NCBI GenBank assembly: GCA_937927695.1 | Contig: CALBRU010000177.1 | Span: 1 to 8,480, forward strand | DNA: 8,480 nt | Reading direction: 5' to 3' | From: an uncultured Thiomonas sp. | Lineage (GTDB): Bacteria; Pseudomonadota; Gammaproteobacteria; Burkholderiales; Burkholderiaceae_C | In this document: piece by piece, positions 6,139 through 8,480 of the stretch | Layout of the letters: the number at the start of each line of letters is the position of its first letter | Position numbering within the stretch: position 1 is the first letter of the stretch | Translations under genes and position numbers: made by a program | Notes under the pieces: model-generated | The model's database searches: none | Seen by the model: the letters and a program-made list of their open reading frames with translations, nothing else | What the model was told of the DNA's origin: nothing

Positions 6139-7116
6139 TCAAATCTTCACGACAAGCCGCCCCCGCACTTTGCCGTCGAGCAATTCTTGCGCGGCGGTTT
6201 GAGCCTGATCGAGCGGTATGTCGTGAGCGATCTGGTCGAGCATCGGCGCATTGATCAAATCGGCCAGCTTCTGCCAGGCTTTGCACCGAGCCGACTGCGG
6301 CTGCATCACGCTGTCGATTCCCGCCAGCGTCACGCCCCGCAGAATGAAGGGCGCCACCGTGGTCGGGAAATCCATGCCTCCCGCCAGTCCACACGCGGCC
6401 ACCACGCCGCCCCAACGGGTTTGCGCGCAGGCGTTGGCCAGGGTGTGGCTGCCCACCGTATCCACCACCGCAGCCCAGCGCTCTTTCTGTAACGGTTTGC
6501 CGGGCGACGAAAGCGTGTTGCGGTCGATCACCTCAGCGGCCCCTAGCGCGCGCAAATAAGCTTCCTCCTGCAATTTCCCGGTAGATGCCACCACCGTCCA
6601 GCCCATTTTGGCCAGCAGCGCCACGGCCACACTGCCCACGCCGCCGCTCGCCCCCGTCACCAGCACACTGCCCTGCGCGGGAATCGCCCCATGCCGCTCG
6701 ATCGCCAGTACGCACAACGCCGCGGTATAACCAGCCGTACCCAGCGCCATGGCCTGTCGCGCGGTGAAGGCCTTGGGCAGCCGGATCAACCAGTCTCCAT
6801 TCAGCCGCGCTCGCTGACTCAGGCAACCCCAATGCGTTTCGCCCACGCCCCAACCGTTGAGCACCCAGCGGTCGCCAGGCTGCCAGTCGGCATGCGTGCT
6901 TTCAAGCACCGTGCCCGCGCCGTCGATGCCCGGCACCATGGGCCAGCGCCGCACGACCGGGCCGCGGTTGGTCAGCGCCAGCGCGTCTTTGTAGTTCAGG
7001 GAGGAATAGTCCACCGATACGGTCACATCCCCGGCGGGGAGTTCTTCCTCTTGCAAGGTCGTCAGCGCGGCGCTGAAACCTTGTTCTGTTTGATCGAGCT
7101 TCCAGGCAGTGAACAT
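6139..7116 (-). CDS. acuI: Acrylyl-CoA reductase, NADPH-dependent (AcuI/YhdH family)
   Basis: This is a zinc-free medium-chain dehydrogenase/reductase of 325 residues, the usual length for YhdH/AcuI, whose known members reduce acrylyl-CoA to propionyl-CoA with NADPH. It starts with MFTAWKLDQ. The substrate-side motif SSLNYKDALAL lies at 38-48 and PGIDGAGTV at 62-70. The Rossmann fold has the nucleotide-binding VTGASGGVGSVAV at 153-165, and the protein ends with GKVRGRLVVKI. The frame is open upstream to 7194, but ATG 7116 matches the family start; the site upstream is a weak GGGAAA. The gene precedes prpE with a 92-nt gap that shows no clear promoter or terminator, so the two are probably co-transcribed. 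A general quinone oxidoreductase is the alternative name often given to this family. Confidence 0.9.
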   Translation of the reverse strand: MFTAWKLDQTEQGFSAALTTLQEEELPAGDVTVSVDYSSLNYKDALALTNRGPVVRRWPMVPGIDGAGTVLESTHADWQPGDRWVLNGWGVGETHWGCLSQRARLNGDWLIRLPKAFTARQAMALGTAGYTAALCVLAIERHGAIPAQGSVLVTGASGGVGSVAVALLAKMGWTVVASTGKLQEEAYLRALGAAEVIDRNTLSSPGKPLQKERWAAVVDTVGSHTLANACAQTRWGGVVAACGLAGGMDFPTTVAPFILRGVTLAGIDSVMQPQSARCKAWQKLADLINAPMLDQIAHDIPLDQAQTAAQELLDGKVRGRLVVKI

Positions 7117-7162
7117 CGTGTTTTCCCGTTGAGGCGGCAATGCTTCTTGCACTGCACAATGA

Positions 7163-7191
7163 TTGACACATTCGAACGTTCTATCTAAATT
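7163..7191 (+). promoter_or_regulatory. Candidate promoter of the NlpC/P60 gene
   Basis: A consensus -35 hexamer TTGACA (7163-7168) is followed after 17 bp by TAAATT (7186-7191), which matches 4 of 6 positions of the -10 consensus. The start point would fall around 7197-7199, almost at ATG 7201. The site sits in the 84-bp gap between divergent acuI and the NlpC/P60 gene. Confidence 0.5.
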
Positions 7192-7200
7192 CACGCGATT

Positions 7201-7866
7201 ATGCGTGTCAACCCCTTGTTCGCCCAGATTGCCTTGGCCTGTTGCCTGTTTGGACCATGCGGCATCACCTCAGTCTGGGCCGACCCGCGTGCGCTGCCCC
7301 AGATCGACCCGGCCCAGCCCTCTGAAAAAGCGGTGCAAGACGTGCAAAACGCCCAGCGCGACGACGCCTCGCTGCGCCAGTGGCTGACGCAAAACGGCTT
7401 TGTGCATCAGGTCTCCACCCGGGCTTCCGACCTGGTGGTCAATGCGCTGAGCTTTCTGGGCGTGAAATATCGCTACGGCGGCGACTCGGCGCGCAGCGGC
7501 TTCGATTGCTCGGGTTTTGTGCGCTACGTCTATCAGGAAACGCTGGGCACGGTGCTGCCGCACAACGCAGCGCAGCAGGCGCACGAAGGCGAAAAGATTC
7601 CGGAAAGCCAGCTCAAACCGGGCGATCTGGTGTTTTTCAACACGTTGCGCCGAGCCTTCTCGCATGTGGGCATTTACATCGGCGATGGTCAGTTCATTCA
7701 CTCTCCCCGGCCGGGCCAGACTGTCCGCGTCGAAAATCTCGATTCGCCTTACTGGGCCAAACGCTTCGACGGCGCACGCCGCATCATGACGAGCCCGCAG
7801 ACCGAAGTCGCGCAAGACGATCCAGGCAGCAGCCCGAGCGACACGGCGGCACAGGCCGGGCAATGA
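7201..7866 (+). CDS. Exported NlpC/P60-family peptidoglycan endopeptidase
   Basis: The 221-residue protein is a probable cell-wall hydrolase that cuts peptide stems of peptidoglycan in the periplasm. The N terminus has a hydrophobic signal with likely cleavage after VWA at residue 27; a cysteine pair at 14-15 does not form a good lipobox. A short linker (about 28-72) leads to the NlpC/P60 domain (about 75-196). The catalytic cysteine is Cys103 in FDCSGFVRYVY, with His155 in SHVGIYIG and His167 in FIHSPRPG completing the site. The YRYGG motif precedes the cysteine. The C-terminal 25 residues are Asp/Ser/Ala rich and look disordered. No Shine-Dalgarno is visible before ATG 7201, and no alternative in-frame start precedes the signal peptide. 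The gene is divergent from acuI and convergent with lpdA. Its specific substrate bond is not evident from the sequence. Confidence 0.92.
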   Translation: MRVNPLFAQIALACCLFGPCGITSVWADPRALPQIDPAQPSEKAVQDVQNAQRDDASLRQWLTQNGFVHQVSTRASDLVVNALSFLGVKYRYGGDSARSGFDCSGFVRYVYQETLGTVLPHNAAQQAHEGEKIPESQLKPGDLVFFNTLRRAFSHVGIYIGDGQFIHSPRPGQTVRVENLDSPYWAKRFDGARRIMTSPQTEVAQDDPGSSPSDTAAQAGQ

Positions 7867-7898
7867 GTGAACTCGGCACTCACTTCCGAGCAGTTAAA

Positions 7899-7926
7899 AA
7901 AAAAACGGGCCAAGGCCCGTTTTTTT
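7899..7926. terminator. Symmetric bidirectional intrinsic terminator between the NlpC/P60 gene and lpdA
   Basis: CGGGCC (7906-7911) and GGCCCG (7914-7919) form a GC stem around AA. It is flanked by a run of ten A (7896-7905) on one side and seven T (7920-7926) on the other, which can extend the stem by 7 A-T pairs. It gives a hairpin plus U tract on either strand. The minus-strand stop codon of lpdA lies in the T run, so the last lpdA codon borders the terminator. Confidence 0.93.
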
Positions 7927-8480
7927 ATCGCCGTGGCGGCGGCAGATCGGTACAGCTGCCCTCTGCTGCCTCGGCTGCCAGACCCACGGATTCGCCCAGC
8001 GTGGGATGCGGATGGATGGTGCGGCCAATGTCCACCGCATCCGCCCCCATCTCGATCGCCAGGGCGATTTCGCTGATAAGGTCGCCCGCGTGCGTGCCGA
8101 CAATACCGCCACCGACGATGCGGTGCGTCGCCTTGTCGAACAACAGCTTGGTGAAACCCTCGTCACGCCCGTTGGCGATGGCGCGGCCCGATGCCGTCCA
8201 CGGAAACAGCCCCTTGGTTACGGCGATGCCTTGCGCTTTGGCTGCGTCTTCGGTCAGGCCAACCCAGGCGATCTCCGGATCGGTATAGGCCACGCTAGGG
8301 ATCACCCGCGCGTCGAATGCCGACTTCGCCAGCGCGTCGTCGCCCTTGAGTTCGCCCGCGCACACCTCGGCGGCGACATGGCCCTCGTGCACCGCCTTGT
8401 GCGCCAGCATGGGCTGACCGACGATGTCGCCAATGGCATGGATGTGCGGCACATTGGTGCGCAACTGCGCATCCATCGGA
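7925..8480 (-). CDS. lpdA: Dihydrolipoamide dehydrogenase (E3), C-terminal part
   Basis: This is the C-terminal 184 or so residues of a flavoprotein disulfide reductase; the 5' end is beyond the right edge. E3 reoxidises the lipoyl groups of 2-oxoacid dehydrogenase complexes and the glycine cleavage system with NAD+. The fragment contains the FAD-site sequence HAIGDIVGQPMLAHKA and the dimerisation domain with SVAYTDPEIAWVGLTE. It ends with the active-site HPHPTLGE motif, whose His and Glu form the catalytic dyad, followed by SVGLAAEAAEG and the tail TDLPPPRR, very like proteobacterial LpdA. The redox-active cysteine pair is in the missing part. It converges on the NlpC/P60 gene and its TAA stop (7925-7927) overlaps the shared terminator. 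The neighbours upstream that would show which complex it serves are not visible. Confidence 0.95.
   Translation of the reverse strand, partial: PMDAQLRTNVPHIHAIGDIVGQPMLAHKAVHEGHVAAEVCAGELKGDDALAKSAFDARVIPSVAYTDPEIAWVGLTEDAAKAQGIAVTKGLFPWTASGRAIANGRDEGFTKLLFDKATHRIVGGGIVGTHAGDLISEIALAIEMGADAVDIGRTIHPHPTLGESVGLAAEAAEGSCTDLPPPRR

Noticed and set aside
7117..7194. 26-codon N-terminal extension of acuI
   Set aside because: The family begins at MFTAWKL, and the extension would overlap the divergent promoter.
7864..7890. Small inverted repeats just after the NlpC/P60 stop (TGAGTG/CACTCA and CTCGG/CCGAG)
   Set aside because: They are short and mutually exclusive, and the strong terminator right after them explains the end of the gene.
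7380..8288. Open frame of 302 codons on the plus strand spanning the NlpC/P60 gene, the terminator and lpdA
   Set aside because: It runs through an intrinsic terminator and two clear genes in other frames, with low-complexity Arg/Ser/Ala-rich translation.

Overview
The window looks like a piece of chromosome from a GC-rich, chemolithotrophic sulfur-oxidising proteobacterium. The gene order soxR-C-D-Y-Z-A, with an ArsR-type regulator directly ahead of soxC and a PrpE-type propionyl-CoA synthetase nearby, most resembles Betaproteobacteria of the order Burkholderiales, for example Thiomonas-like organisms. The genus is an inference from gene order and protein style; no database was searched.

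Region 1 (about 1-4110, minus strand) is a compact thiosulfate-oxidation (Sox) operon. Read in the direction of transcription it has an ArsR-family regulator (soxR-like), soxC (molybdenum subunit of sulfur dehydrogenase), soxD (diheme cytochrome c partner), soxY and soxZ (sulfur-carrier heterodimer), and the first 57 codons of a gene best read as soxA, which runs off the left edge. soxXAB would be expected beyond that edge. SoxYZ carries the sulfur substrate on a C-terminal cysteine, SoxAX loads it, and SoxCD oxidises the bound sulfane, so the presence of soxCD suggests full oxidation of thiosulfate to sulfate. A candidate sigma-70 promoter just ahead of the regulator has a 14-bp perfect palindrome lying over its -10 element. 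This is a plausible autoregulatory operator for the whole operon, and the predicted mRNA would be almost leaderless.

Region 2 (4154-7116, minus strand) holds acuI (YhdH-type acrylyl-CoA reductase) followed by prpE (propionyl-CoA synthetase). Together they could convert acrylate, or a 3-hydroxypropionate-derived acrylyl group, to propionyl-CoA, and activate propionate directly. They sit upstream of the sox operon on the same strand. The regulator has its own promoter, so the two units are probably separate.

Region 3 (7117-8480) has an exported NlpC/P60 peptidoglycan hydrolase on the plus strand, divergent from acuI. It ends at a symmetric terminator that it shares with the convergent lpdA gene (dihydrolipoamide dehydrogenase), whose C-terminal part is present. 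I saw no mobile elements, RNA genes or CRISPR arrays. The protein-coding content is of known families. The least explained signals are regulatory: the palindrome over the -10 element, a 12-bp perfect stem-loop between soxZ and soxA, and repeats in the soxY-soxZ spacer.
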